The position numbers and the translations under genes are program-made. Shown here in pieces: positions 8,618-17,240 of a stretch of DNA of 64,000 nucleotides. Within the stretch, counting starts at the first letter, position 1. The number at the start of each line of letters is the position of its first letter. The stretch spans positions 62,001-126,000 of the forward strand of contig NZ_JARKNC010000002.1 in NCBI RefSeq assembly GCF_029360805.1. Direction: 5' to 3'. The notes below the pieces were generated by a model that searched no databases, was not told the origin of the DNA, and saw only the letters and a program-made list of their open reading frames with translations. The stretch is from Daejeonella sp. JGW-45. GTDB lineage: Bacteria > Bacteroidota > Bacteroidia > Sphingobacteriales > Sphingobacteriaceae.

Positions 8618-9010
8618 TCACAGATGTTTTCCGGCCTTAACAATCTTTGAAATTCCCGCTAAAGAATATGCTCCTATTGCCATCACGATATCCCGTACAG
8701 CAACATCCAGGTATCTTCCTGAAGCGATTAATGTTAATGCTATGAGAACCAGCCAGACAGATACAAGATAGGCTCCTTTTTCAACATTAATTAATACTAA
8801 TAAACCAGCGGCGATCTCAATTACTCCAACAATCATCATAAACGTTGCTGCACTAAATGGCAACATCCCCGCGACCGCAGGATTCAGGTAATCAGACCAG
8901 TTTGTCAGTAAATTTGTAAATTTATCTGCCCCGGCTACAATCGGAACCAGGCCGTATGTAAACTTTAAGATTGTTTGGATCTGACTTAATCCTGTTGACG
9001 TTTTTTCCAT
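8618..9010 (-). CDS. DoxX-like four-helix membrane protein
   Basis: 130 residues with four hydrophobic segments (about residues 14-30, 48-73, 78-96, 102-122). The N-terminal segment contains VPIVAGADKFTNLLTNW, which resembles the 'GxxKFxnll.W..yl' start of DoxX/DoxD-like proteins in Bacteroidota. The role of these small membrane proteins is poorly defined (redox or stress links are reported for DoxX relatives). It is divergently transcribed from an ECF sigma factor 134 nt away, which suggests it may be a target of that sigma factor (inference). Confidence 0.62.
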   Translation of the reverse strand: MEKTSTGLSQIQTILKFTYGLVPIVAGADKFTNLLTNWSDYLNPAVAGMLPFSAATFMMIVGVIEIAAGLLVLINVEKGAYLVSVWLVLIALTLIASGRYLDVAVRDIVMAIGAYSLAGISKIVKAGKHL

Positions 9011-9144
9011 AATTGTATATTTTTTTGATTAAGTATACATCTTAGAGAGAGCCTGATAAAAAAGGGTTACAATATTTATTCCAGTATTATCTGTAACCTT
9101 TTATAAGCGAGACTACTCCATTATGTATGATCTTATAACAGACT
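9011..9144. promoter_or_regulatory. Divergent promoter region with inverted repeats
   Basis: Separates the DoxX-like gene and the ECF sigma gene. It contains GGTTACA (9065-9071) and TGTAACC (9092-9098) as inverted arms 20 nt apart, flanked by A and T runs, and a smaller TGTATA/TATACA pair at 9014-9039. These may be protein-binding sites or a hairpin. No clear TAnnTTTG box is seen on either strand, which would fit control by an alternative sigma factor. Confidence 0.35.
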
Positions 9145-9792
9145 ATGACATCAAAAACCACAACTGATATCAGATTGAGCGACGAGGAGATCGTTGAACG
9201 CATTATCCATGGAGAGACCGTATTATATGAACTCTTAATGCGGAAATATAATCTCCGAATGTACAGAATCAGTATGTCGATCATCAATGATGACATGGAA
9301 GCAGAGGACATAATGCAAACTGCTTACCTGAATGCTTATCTGCAATTACAAAAATTTCAAAACAGGTCGAGTTTCGGAACCTGGCTAACGCGTATAGTTA
9401 TTAATGAGAGCCTGCTGCATAAGAAAGAGAAAATAAAGATAGAGCAACTGGTCTCAAACAAGGATGAAGACATTACACATGACGAAACGCCATTAAAAGA
9501 TCTTATGAATAAAGAATTGAAAGCCATACTTGAGAAAGCAGTTTCTGAACTTCCCGAAAAGTATAGAATGGTATTTGTTATGCGGGAAATTCAGGAAATG
9601 AGCACCAGGGAAACAATGGAAGTCCTTGACTTGGGCGAATCCAATGTAAAAGTCCGTCTTAACCGCGCCAAAGAAATACTGCGTGAAGAATTAAGCAGCT
9701 ATTACAGATCAAATCAACTTATGGAATTTAACCTTATCCGCTGTGATAGAGTCGTAAATTTTGTGATGAACAGAATCAACTACTCCGGATGA
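9145..9792 (+). CDS. ECF-type RNA polymerase sigma factor
   Basis: 215 residues. Region 2 is visible around residues 25-90 (YELLMRKYNLRMYRI, then DDMEAEDIMQTAYLNAY and FGTWLTRIVINE). Region 4 spans about 130-180, with LPEKYRMVFVMREIQEMSTRE followed by the helix-turn-helix ending VKVRLNRAKEILREEL. A C-terminal tail of about 30 residues (LMEFNLIRCDRVV) is characteristic of one Bacteroidota ECF subgroup. No anti-sigma gene is adjacent, so control of its activity is not evident; the divergent DoxX-like gene is the only close neighbour. Confidence 0.93.
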   Translation: MTSKTTTDIRLSDEEIVERIIHGETVLYELLMRKYNLRMYRISMSIINDDMEAEDIMQTAYLNAYLQLQKFQNRSSFGTWLTRIVINESLLHKKEKIKIEQLVSNKDEDITHDETPLKDLMNKELKAILEKAVSELPEKYRMVFVMREIQEMSTRETMEVLDLGESNVKVRLNRAKEILREELSSYYRSNQLMEFNLIRCDRVVNFVMNRINYSG

Positions 9793-10042
9793 CCGGGATT
9801 GGGCGTTATCGGAGTGCCTGATCCTCACCTGCAGTTGGGACGACCCTTGGCACTGCGAAACTCAAGATGAGGAAAGACGTACGACACGGGTGATGATCTT
9901 TCAAACCTGTTCTAATACGCACAGTGACTGTTCGAATCTGAACACACGCACTCAGCAATCTAACGTAAGTATCTAAAAATCTGTATATTGAAGAATCGGC
10001 ATAGATTTTATTTCCTATGTCCTTATATCTAATTTACACAGG
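9793..10042. promoter_or_regulatory. Upstream region of the ABC permease with CTGTTC repeats
   Basis: 250 nt without a gene. Two CTGTTC hexamers at 9907-9912 and 9928-9933 are spaced exactly 21 nt (two helical turns), and the second is part of a perfect inverted repeat TGTTC-N6-GAACA at 9929-9944. The arrangement suggests an activator site about 100-140 nt upstream of the permease start. No TAnnTTTG box is evident. Confidence 0.4.
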
Positions 10043-12445
10043 ATGGTAAAGAGCTACTTTAAGATTGCGTGGCGGAACCTTTCGAAAAACCGTCAATTTA
10101 CGATGTTAAATGTATTAGGTCTGGCTACGGGCTTAGCATGTACACTATTAATCTATTTGTGGGTAGTTAGTGAGCTGCGTATTGATAAATTCAACACCAA
10201 TGATGCACAGCTTTTCCAGGTGCTACAAAATATTCCACAGGGAGATGGCACGTTTACAACGATCGATGCTACGCCGGCATTACTGTCATCGGCGCTGGCA
10301 GAAAAAATGCCGGAGGTTGAGTCCGCTGCTTCAGTTATCCCCTCCTCATGGTTCTCCAGTAAAGGCATTATTTCTGTTGGAAACAAGCAGGTAAAGGCAA
10401 GTGAGCAATACGCAACGCGAAACTTCTTCACGATATTCTCCTATGATCTGATAGCGGGAAATAAGGAGTATGTGCTTGATGATAAATCGTCAGCTGTTAT
10501 CTCTGACGAGACTGCGATTAAATTATTTCAGACCACTCAGAATGTCGTCGGAAAAACCATAACATGGAACCATAAAGATTCAGGTACCGATTTTAACGGC
10601 ATCTACACCATATCAGGGATTTTCAAAAGACCTGTGAATTCTACAGCTCAATTTGATATTATTTTACCCTACCAGGCATTTATTGATAAACGCCCTAATG
10701 TCTTAAACTGGGGTAACAGTGATCCAAGCACGTATATAGTATTGAAACACGGCGTCGACGAAAAAGTATTTGGACAAAAGATCCGCGATTTCAACAAAGA
10801 AACTAACAGAACTCTTTATAAGGGTAAAAACATCGAATGGATCGGAACATTACAGCTTCAACGTTTCTCAGACAGATACCTATATAATCATTTTGAAAAT
10901 GGAGTACAGGCGGGAGGCAGAATAGAATATGTAAAGTTATTCTCCATCATTGCCTTTTTTATACTGATCATTGCCTGTATTAACTTCATGAACTTATCAA
11001 CGGCGAAAGCTTCAGGACGATTCAAAGATGTAGGAATAAGAAAATGTATTGGTGCGAGCAGAATAAGTCTCGTCATCCATTACCTGTCTGAGTCAATACT
11101 CACTACTTTCTTGTCGCTGATATTGGCATTTTTTATCGTACTTATATCTTTGGGGCCGTTCAATACCCTTACCGGCAAACATCTTGAATTTAATTTCGGT
11201 GCTGGTCTTATTTTCCCTGTTTTGGGGATCACTCTCCTTACTGCACTGATAGCGGGAAGTTATCCAGCCTTATACCTTTCAGGATTTAAGCCTGTCGTAG
11301 TACTAAAAGGAAAGCTTCATACTTCTGTTGCCCAAGTATTTATCCGTAGGGGTTTGGTCATATTTCAATTTGTTCTGTCAGCAGTGTTTATCGTCTCAGT
11401 TCTGGTCGTGCATCAGCAGATAAAGTTCGTGCAAACGACGAACCTGGGTTATAACAAAGACAATATCATTTCAATCAAAAAAGAAGGCAATCTGAATAAA
11501 GGCTTACAAACCTTCTTAGATGAAGTAAAAAAGATGCCCGGAGTGGTAGATGCGTCAAGCTTTGCACACAATCTTACGGGCGATCACGGCAGCTACTCCC
11601 TTGATTGGACGGGAAAGCAAGCAGATCAGGGAATTGAATTTGTAAATCTTGAAGTGGATTACGGTTTAATGGAAATGCTTGACCTTGAAATGAAAGAGGG
11701 CCGGGTATTTTCGGATGAGTATGGTTCTGATGCATCCAAAGTAATTTTAAATGAGTCTGCAATTGCTGCTATGGGCCTTAAAGATCCGGTGGGTCAAACT
11801 GTGAGCATTATGGGCGATAAGAAACAGATCATTGGAGTAGTGAAGGATTTTCATTTCGAGTCGCTTTATGAAAAGATAAAACCCTGTCTTCTGCAATATT
11901 ATCCGAATGGTAATAACATCTTAATCAAGCTTGAGTCTCGTGCCCAAAAGGAGGCTTTGTTAAACATTGAGGCATTTTACAGGAGTTATAATTCCGGGCT
12001 TCCCTTTGAATATTCTTTCCTTGATGATGATTACCGTAAAATCTATGCTTCCGAGGAGCGTATTTCAACTTTATCGCGATATTTTGCGGGGATTGCGATT
12101 GTTATTTCATGCCTGGGCTTATTTGGCCTGGCTGCCTTTACGGCGCAAAGACGACAGAAGGAAATTGGCATACGCAAAATTACCGGCGCCTCGGTGAGTA
12201 ATATTGCCATCATGCTGTCAACAGATTTTCTCAAAGTAATTGTGATCGCCTTGCTGGTAGCCACACCCCTAGCCTGGTGGGCTATTAACCAATGGCTTCA
12301 ACGTTTTGCTTTTCGTGTCGATATAGGGCCTGGCATATTTCTTATCGCATCAGGTTCAATCATTCTAATCACGATAGTTACGATAAGTGTGCAAACAATA
12401 CGAGCTTCGATTACTAACCCCGTGAAAAGTCTGAGGACGGAATAG
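10043..12445 (+). CDS. FtsX/MacB-like ABC transporter permease
   Basis: 800 residues. The N-terminus SYFKIAWRNLSKNRQFTMLN followed by a membrane helix (about 21-43) is the hallmark of Bacteroidota 'MacB-like' permeases. A large extracytoplasmic MacB_PCD-type domain follows, then an FtsX block (about 285-400, with FMNLSTAKASGRFKDVGIRK), another membrane helix with a second periplasmic domain (about 425-660), and a C-terminal FtsX block containing RRQKEIGIRKITGAS. The family exports lipoproteins, peptides or toxic compounds in a tripartite system. No ATPase or membrane-fusion gene lies beside it, so the ATPase must be encoded elsewhere. Its position after the ECF sigma gene may be coincidental. 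Confidence 0.93.
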   Translation: MVKSYFKIAWRNLSKNRQFTMLNVLGLATGLACTLLIYLWVVSELRIDKFNTNDAQLFQVLQNIPQGDGTFTTIDATPALLSSALAEKMPEVESAASVIPSSWFSSKGIISVGNKQVKASEQYATRNFFTIFSYDLIAGNKEYVLDDKSSAVISDETAIKLFQTTQNVVGKTITWNHKDSGTDFNGIYTISGIFKRPVNSTAQFDIILPYQAFIDKRPNVLNWGNSDPSTYIVLKHGVDEKVFGQKIRDFNKETNRTLYKGKNIEWIGTLQLQRFSDRYLYNHFENGVQAGGRIEYVKLFSIIAFFILIIACINFMNLSTAKASGRFKDVGIRKCIGASRISLVIHYLSESILTTFLSLILAFFIVLISLGPFNTLTGKHLEFNFGAGLIFPVLGITLLTALIAGSYPALYLSGFKPVVVLKGKLHTSVAQVFIRRGLVIFQFVLSAVFIVSVLVVHQQIKFVQTTNLGYNKDNIISIKKEGNLNKGLQTFLDEVKKMPGVVDASSFAHNLTGDHGSYSLDWTGKQADQGIEFVNLEVDYGLMEMLDLEMKEGRVFSDEYGSDASKVILNESAIAAMGLKDPVGQTVSIMGDKKQIIGVVKDFHFESLYEKIKPCLLQYYPNGNNILIKLESRAQKEALLNIEAFYRSYNSGLPFEYSFLDDDYRKIYASEERISTLSRYFAGIAIVISCLGLFGLAAFTAQRRQKEIGIRKITGASVSNIAIMLSTDFLKVIVIALLVATPLAWWAINQWLQRFAFRVDIGPGIFLIASGSIILITIVTISVQTIRASITNPVKSLRTE

Positions 12446-12543
12446 TGAACGACCGCCTGATTGAATTTGCCGACTTTGGAAGATCGCATTTCACTATACA
12501 GCAAAGGTCTAACAATGGGCAGAGAGGAAAACAAATGGTACTT

Positions 12544-13443
12544 TCAGGAAACCGATTTTTTGAACTCCGACGGAGAAACGCCTGTGTATTTCTTAAAATA
12601 CTTAACAAAATAAGAAGCATCGTCAAATCCCAAACGATACCCGACCTGATTGATGTTGAGATCGGAATACAGTAACAAACGTTGTGCCTCCAATATAATC
12701 CGCTCTTGTATCATTTGCGAGGGCGTTTTGTTCAGTTGCTGTTGCGTGAGATCTGACAAACTTCTGGAAGATATATGGAGTAAGCGGGCATATTCGGTTA
12801 TACTGTAACCTTTTTTGTAGTTCTCATCTATGAGGTTTATAAACTTGACAAGCTGCATTCTTTTTTCATCCAATAACGGGGAAAGGTGGTTGGCAGATTT
12901 TTCAAATTCATTCCTTCTTCGTTCTATCTGGATAAGAAATGATTTCAGGTAGTTTCTTAATATCAGTTCTTTACCAAAGTTTTCCCTATTCTCCAACTCC
13001 TGTCTTACCTGCGAGATATATTCATCCAAAATATCGTCAATACCAGTACCTATACAGCAAGAGGGTTGTTGATAGGGATTATTAAATAAATTACAATTGA
13101 GGAAAAATTCTACCGGGGTTTGGTCCTGGACCAAAAACAGTTCGTTGAAATGAAGGAGAACGCCTTTATAATCGGTGTTCCCGTCAAAATAGTGTACCTG
13201 ATTGGGAGCCACAAAAAAAATCGCGTTATCAAAAACATCATAGGTCTTGAAATCAACTGAATGTTTCCCCGTTCCTTTTTTAAACCATATCACTTGATAG
13301 AAGCTGTGTATGTGTGGTTTGACAGCCTGACACTGGTTAGTTTTCAGGTATTCGTTCAAATCATGAAGGGCAAATTGTGGTCTGTCGGGCTTGTGTCTGT
13401 TGAGATGATATTCGTTGATTATATTTGTTTTTTCCTTAACCAT
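12544..13443 (-). CDS. AraC-family transcriptional regulator
   Basis: 299 residues from the ATG at 13443; the longer frame begins with a TTG eight codons upstream. The N-terminal half is a cupin-like sensor domain (HIHSFYQVIWFKKGTGKHSV). The C-terminal 100 residues hold two helix-turn-helix motifs: ITEYARLLHISSRSLSDLTQQ and the AraC signature INQVGYRLGFDDASYFVKYFKK, followed by GVSPSEFKKS. It is divergent from a flavin amine oxidase with 180 nt between the starts, the usual arrangement for a regulator and its target. Confidence 0.93.
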   Translation of the reverse strand: MVKEKTNIINEYHLNRHKPDRPQFALHDLNEYLKTNQCQAVKPHIHSFYQVIWFKKGTGKHSVDFKTYDVFDNAIFFVAPNQVHYFDGNTDYKGVLLHFNELFLVQDQTPVEFFLNCNLFNNPYQQPSCCIGTGIDDILDEYISQVRQELENRENFGKELILRNYLKSFLIQIERRRNEFEKSANHLSPLLDEKRMQLVKFINLIDENYKKGYSITEYARLLHISSRSLSDLTQQQLNKTPSQMIQERIILEAQRLLLYSDLNINQVGYRLGFDDASYFVKYFKKYTGVSPSEFKKSVS

Positions 13444-13623
13444 ATTCACTACCAGAAACGTTGGCAATCGGCTAATTTACGAAAATTAGTAGTGTTGGAT
13501 CATAGCTTTGGCTTCTGTGCCGCTTGTTTTGCGTATAAGTACCATAATCATTCCGATTTGTCCACTAAAAAGAAAATGGTAAAGGGGAAATTCGCAGAAT
13601 AAAAAACAAGACATTAATAACAG
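13444..13623. promoter_or_regulatory. Divergent promoter region, AraC regulator / amine oxidase
   Basis: 180 nt between two divergent starts. I see no TAnnTTTG match on either strand and no clear palindrome, so the actual promoters cannot be placed. Confidence 0.3.
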
Positions 13624-14679
13624 ATGAGGGATAACCAACGTATCATTATTATAGGCGGTGGATTAAGCGGATTGACTTCCGCTTATTTGCTGTCCAAAAG
13701 AAATATTCATGCTACCATCCTGGAGGCCTCGCCAAGATTGGGTGGACGAATACAGACCATAAAAGGAACTTTGCAGACACCTTTGGAATTGGGCGCAACC
13801 TGGTTCTCGGATATGCACCCGAATTTGCTGGCTCTGATTGACGAATTGGAATTGAAGAAGTACCCGCAGTTTTCCAAAGGCACATCGTTATTTCAGACCA
13901 AGTCGTTTGAACCGCCGCAAAAATTCTTTGTTCCCGAAGCTGAAAAACCCTCTTACCGGTTGGCGGGCGGAACGCAAATGCTGATAGATACACTGGCGGA
14001 AAAGTTACCCAAAGAAACTATTCTACTGAACACCAAAATTACGGCGATAAACGAAACCGCAGACGGGCTCTCAATAAAAACCGATGCAGGGGGAACGAAG
14101 GAAGCGGATAAGGTCATCATCTGCATACCCCCGCAATTAGCATCAAACAATATTACATTCTCACCTGAATTACCAGATTCGTTCACGGCCCTTTTACCCG
14201 CTGTACAAACATGGATGGCTGGCTCTTTAAAGTTTACATTGGAATATGACAGACCTTTTTGGCGAAACGAAGGCTATTCGGGAATGCTGTTCAGCCACGC
14301 CGGTATCATCACTGAAATGTATGATCATACCAACTTTGAAGAAAATAAGTTTGGCCTTACAGGTTTCCTTAATGCTGGCGCGGCCGCTTACACGCCGGAC
14401 GTAAGAAAGGAATTAGTACTTAGTCAATTAGAAGAACTACTGGGTACACAGGCATTAAACCCCGCCGCCTATTTTGATAAGGTTTGGACAGACGAATTTG
14501 TCTTGTCGGGCAATCAGATTATCCAACGACCGCACCAAAATAACGGACATCCGCTGTTGCAGAAAAGTTATATGGACGGCAAACTATTTTTTGCTGCAAC
14601 GGAAACCGCTGACGAGCATTCAGGCTATATGGAGGGCGCGATTATCGCCGCTCAATCCATCGCAGATAAGCTAGCATAG
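13624..14679 (+). CDS. FAD-dependent amine oxidase
   Basis: 351 residues. The N-terminal dinucleotide-binding motif RIIIIGGGLSGLTSAYLL with the downstream acidic residue in ILEASPRLGGRIQT is the flavin monoamine oxidase signature. The C-terminus has the second FAD contact, FFAATETADEHSGYMEGAI, matching the usual 'GE.t...hsGymdGAv' pattern. The central substrate domain is shorter than in eukaryotic MAO. It oxidises an unidentified amine or amino acid. It is probably controlled by the divergent AraC-family gene. Confidence 0.9.
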   Translation: MRDNQRIIIIGGGLSGLTSAYLLSKRNIHATILEASPRLGGRIQTIKGTLQTPLELGATWFSDMHPNLLALIDELELKKYPQFSKGTSLFQTKSFEPPQKFFVPEAEKPSYRLAGGTQMLIDTLAEKLPKETILLNTKITAINETADGLSIKTDAGGTKEADKVIICIPPQLASNNITFSPELPDSFTALLPAVQTWMAGSLKFTLEYDRPFWRNEGYSGMLFSHAGIITEMYDHTNFEENKFGLTGFLNAGAAAYTPDVRKELVLSQLEELLGTQALNPAAYFDKVWTDEFVLSGNQIIQRPHQNNGHPLLQKSYMDGKLFFAATETADEHSGYMEGAIIAAQSIADKLA

Positions 14680-14831
14680 ATAATTTTAGCCTCTCTATAC
14701 CATTAGCTGGCTCGAACCAATAGGCGGCTTCTACTCCCACTAATCAATGCTTTAAAAATCAGTTAAAATAAAAAGGTCCCAGTTGAATTAAGAAAGTCCA
14801 GCAAGTATTTCAAAATAATGAATACAGCTCC

Positions 14832-15959
14832 CTACTTAATTTTTTCGAGTTCATCGTAAGCCTCATTTTCCTCGCTGTCATAGCTCTGAATAGACATCCT
14901 GTAAGATTTTAATGCTTCCTGTTTATTGCCGGCTAGCAATTGAGCCTTAGCTAATAGGTTGTAATGTCGATAAAATCTGCCTCTGGCTTTTATATTAAAC
15001 TTTAAAATCTTAATCGCGTCCCGGTAACGTTTCATGTCAAGTAATCTTTGGCCTGTTTCAAAGAGGCCGTTTCTATTAGCGCTTCGCAAGTTATAGATAT
15101 AGTAGTTGTCAGGGTTCTTAGTCAGCGACTTATATTGCAGTATGGCCCTTGCCGCACCATGTTCCATAGTTGTGTTAAAAATCAGTTCTCCATAGTCTTT
15201 CTTTGGCCTATTCAGCGCAGGTTTCTTATCCAGCACATCTTTTAAATACTCTGTAGAGATCGCTACTGCAACCTCGCCCACATCAATTGTTGTTCCGCTT
15301 GAGATAATTCCGATCAGATAACCATTCGCATCGATCACCGGAGAGCCACTGGAGCCAGGTTTCTGATGTCCCATGTTGTGGCGAATCAGGATATCCATTC
15401 CCAACTTGCGGTAAACGGTGCCATTATATACCGTAGACGCGCTGTCTTCATAAGCATTCGACAGAATATATACTTTTTCACCTGGTTTGACTGGCGTGTA
15501 GCGAGGTTTTAATGGGTAGAGCTTTGGTGAGCTTTTTTTCAGGCTAAAGATAAGCCAGTCGCGTTCCAGAATTGTAGAGGTGTTGCCTTCCAATCGTTCA
15601 GCAGTATCCTCATTTAAAAGCTTGTCGACCAGGGCGGAATCAGTGTGATTTCCCTTAGGAGTCATCACCCACCGATTAAGTTCGGCATTTACCTCGGTGC
15701 CGTTAACCTTCTTGTTTTTAGCTATCCATAAAATGTGCTTGGCTGTGGCTGCAAGTGTATCTTTTCCGTTTTCTATCAAAAAGCCGGTGCCGGCATACTT
15801 AAACGAAGGGTCGACATAGCGGTCACCATTTTTATATAAAACCTGGTTAATTAATGCTATCGGCGGCCAATCAGAAAGCGGTTTATTTATCCAGGGCTCT
15901 TTTACCTGGGCAAAAGTAATTAATGGGCACAGAAATAATAATGAAAGAGATTTATGCAT
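14832..15959 (-). CDS. Secreted trypsin-like serine protease with TPR-like C-terminus
   Basis: 375 residues with a signal peptide (MHKSLSLLFLCPLITFAQ). The chymotrypsin-fold triad can be placed: His75 in ATAKHILW, Asp134 in ERDWLIF, and Ser204 in PGSSGSPVID, followed by the GIISSGT strand. The last about 100 residues are helical and TPR-like (YRDAIKILKFN, then LLAGNKQEALKSYRMSIQ). It therefore looks like a periplasmic or exported protease with a protein-binding tail. It is isolated, facing the amine oxidase gene across a 152-nt gap. Substrate unknown. Confidence 0.83.
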   Translation of the reverse strand: MHKSLSLLFLCPLITFAQVKEPWINKPLSDWPPIALINQVLYKNGDRYVDPSFKYAGTGFLIENGKDTLAATAKHILWIAKNKKVNGTEVNAELNRWVMTPKGNHTDSALVDKLLNEDTAERLEGNTSTILERDWLIFSLKKSSPKLYPLKPRYTPVKPGEKVYILSNAYEDSASTVYNGTVYRKLGMDILIRHNMGHQKPGSSGSPVIDANGYLIGIISSGTTIDVGEVAVAISTEYLKDVLDKKPALNRPKKDYGELIFNTTMEHGAARAILQYKSLTKNPDNYYIYNLRSANRNGLFETGQRLLDMKRYRDAIKILKFNIKARGRFYRHYNLLAKAQLLAGNKQEALKSYRMSIQSYDSEENEAYDELEKIK

Positions 15960-16163
15960 ATATACGGGGTATATGAATGAATAACTTATGACGAAGTTAG
16001 CACGTTATACTTCCGAAAACCGGTGATCAGTTGTAAATAAATGTAAAATGAAATGTAAAATCTACAATATGCCCGTTAAAAGGGGCGGATTAGCAGCGGG
16101 AAGCACATCAGGAGTAATTCTTACGAGTGCCGACTTCATTTGAAGACGCTTGAACTTCCAAAT

Positions 16164-16192
16164 AAAAAAAAAGCAGCTCATCTCTGAGCTGC
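16164..16192 (-). terminator. Intrinsic terminator of tRNA-His
   Basis: On the minus strand GCAGCTCA and TGAGCTGC form an 8-bp stem with a 4-nt loop (16173-16192), followed by nine T. It lies 15 nt downstream of the tRNA 3' end. Confidence 0.93.
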
Positions 16193-16207
16193 TCTTATCA
16201 TTAACGG

Positions 16208-16282
16208 GGTGGCTGATGGGGCTCGAACCCACGACCCTCGGCACCACAAACCAATACTCTAACCAACTGAGCTACAGCCACC
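16208..16282 (-). tRNA. tRNA-His (anticodon GTG)
   Basis: A 75-nt cloverleaf on the minus strand. The anticodon loop TTGTGGT places GTG at 16247-16245. The D arm contains AGCTCAGTTGGT and the T arm GGGTTCGAGCCC. The acceptor stem has eight pairs, with an extra G(-1) opposite C73, the identity feature of histidine tRNA. CCA is not encoded. It has a full consensus promoter upstream and its own terminator, so it is transcribed as a single gene. Confidence 0.97.
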
Positions 16283-16296
16283 GTTTTTTGTGTATG

Positions 16297-16326
16297 CAAA
16301 AGTAAGAATTTAAGGATACTCTGCAA
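16297..16326 (-). promoter_or_regulatory. Promoter of tRNA-His
   Basis: On the minus strand TTG (16326-16324), a 19-nt spacer and TACTTTTG (16304-16297) match the Bacteroidota sigma-A consensus TTG-N19-TAnnTTTG. The box is 14 nt upstream of the tRNA 5' end. Confidence 0.85.
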
Positions 16327-16445
16327 ATTTTTTTCACGTTACCAATCGATAATTTCTGATCCTTTTAAAAAATACAGAATCCGCCGTCCCGCCCTGCATT
16401 GCTTAAAACAAAATCAGTATTATTGCCACTTATTACGACCAGGGA

Positions 16446-16913
16446 ATGATTGAACTTTATACTGATGGTGCTTCAAGCGGTAACCCCGGACCCGGCGGTT
16501 ACGGGGTAATCCTCCGTTCGGGGCAGCATTATAAAGAAATTTCAGAGGGTTTCCGCAAAACAACCAATAACCGCATGGAGCTCCTGGCGGTGATAAAGGG
16601 CCTGGAAAGCATTAAGAAGCCGGGCCAGGAGGTGATGATCTATTGCGATTCCAAATATGTGATTGATTCTGTAGAAAAGAAATGGGTCTTCGGCTGGTTA
16701 AAAACCGGGTTCAAAGGAAAGAAAAATAAAGACCTCTGGCTGCGCTTTCTTGACGTTTATAAATTACATAAAGTAAAGTTCACCTGGATACGCGGCCATA
16801 ACGGTCATCCGGAAAATGAGCGATGTGATGAACTTGCCGTGCTGGCCGGGAAACAGAAGGAACTATTGGTTGATAAGGTCTTCGAGACGGAAGAATTGAA
16901 ATTGGGAATTTAA
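16446..16913 (+). CDS. rnhA: Ribonuclease HI
   Basis: 155 residues, normal length for bacterial RNase HI. It removes RNA from RNA-DNA hybrids in the cytoplasm. The start YTDGASSGNPGPGGYG holds the first catalytic Asp (D7); E45 in NNRMELLAV and D68 in IYCDSKYV follow, and the last acidic residue lies in the GHNGHPENERCDELA segment. The 3' end is followed at once by degenerate heptamers and an 84-bp tandem repeat, facing fbp. Confidence 0.97.
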   Translation: MIELYTDGASSGNPGPGGYGVILRSGQHYKEISEGFRKTTNNRMELLAVIKGLESIKKPGQEVMIYCDSKYVIDSVEKKWVFGWLKTGFKGKKNKDLWLRFLDVYKLHKVKFTWIRGHNGHPENERCDELAVLAGKQKELLVDKVFETEELKLGI

Positions 16914-16950
16914 GCAGGAAATCAGGAGCAAAGAGTAAGGAGTAAGGATG
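16914..16950. repeat. Heptad-like arm after rnhA
   Basis: Starts directly after the rnhA stop codon. It contains two AGTAAGG units and related purine-rich heptamers. It is loosely the reverse complement of the ACCTCAT array at 17199-17240, with the 84-bp tandem repeat between them. Confidence 0.55.
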
Positions 16951-16970
16951 GACCGGCCTCGAATTCGATC

Positions 16971-17187
16971 CTGCTCCGGGGAGGAGATCCCCGATCAAGT
17001 CGGGGAAGAGCAGCTCCTACTTCATTACGATAATGACACAGTTAATCGAGTACTACCTGCTCTGGAGGAAATCCCCAGTCAAGTCGGGGAAGAGCCGCTC
17101 CTACTTCAGTACGATAATGACACAGTTAATCGAGCACTATCTGCTCTGGAGGAAATCCCCAGTCAAGTCGGGGAAGAGCCGCTCCTA
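16971..17187. repeat. 84-bp tandem repeat, about 2.6 copies
   Basis: Copies begin at 16971, 17057 and 17141; the shared core TCAAGTCGGGGAAGAG recurs at 16995, 17079 and 17163, exactly 84 nt apart. Each copy contains a hairpin (CCCCGA or CCCCAG, loop TCAAG or similar, then TCGGGG) nested within AGGAG/CTCCT arms. The first copy has a 2-nt insertion near its start. An open frame runs through it only because 84 is divisible by three. Confidence 0.92.
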
Positions 17188-17198
17188 ACTCATTTCCG

Positions 17199-17240
17199 AC
17201 CTCATACCTCATACCTCATACCTCATACTTCATACCTCAG
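17199..17240. repeat. ACCTCAT heptamer array covering the fbp stop codon
   Basis: Six heptamers in strict phase: four ACCTCAT, one ACTTCAT and one ACCTCAG. The last unit contains the TGA stop of fbp (17237-17239, minus strand). Confidence 0.9.

Noticed and set aside
9847-9861. Sigma-54 promoter (TTGGCAC) upstream of the ABC permease
   Set aside because: The -24 half matches, but the -12 half TTGC is absent at the right spacing, and it is nearly 200 nt from the start codon.
14700-14740. tRNA-like fragment on the minus strand (GGTTCGAGCC)
   Set aside because: The T-loop-like bases are present but flanking bases do not form a T stem or acceptor stem, so neither a tRNA nor a clear attachment site is supported.
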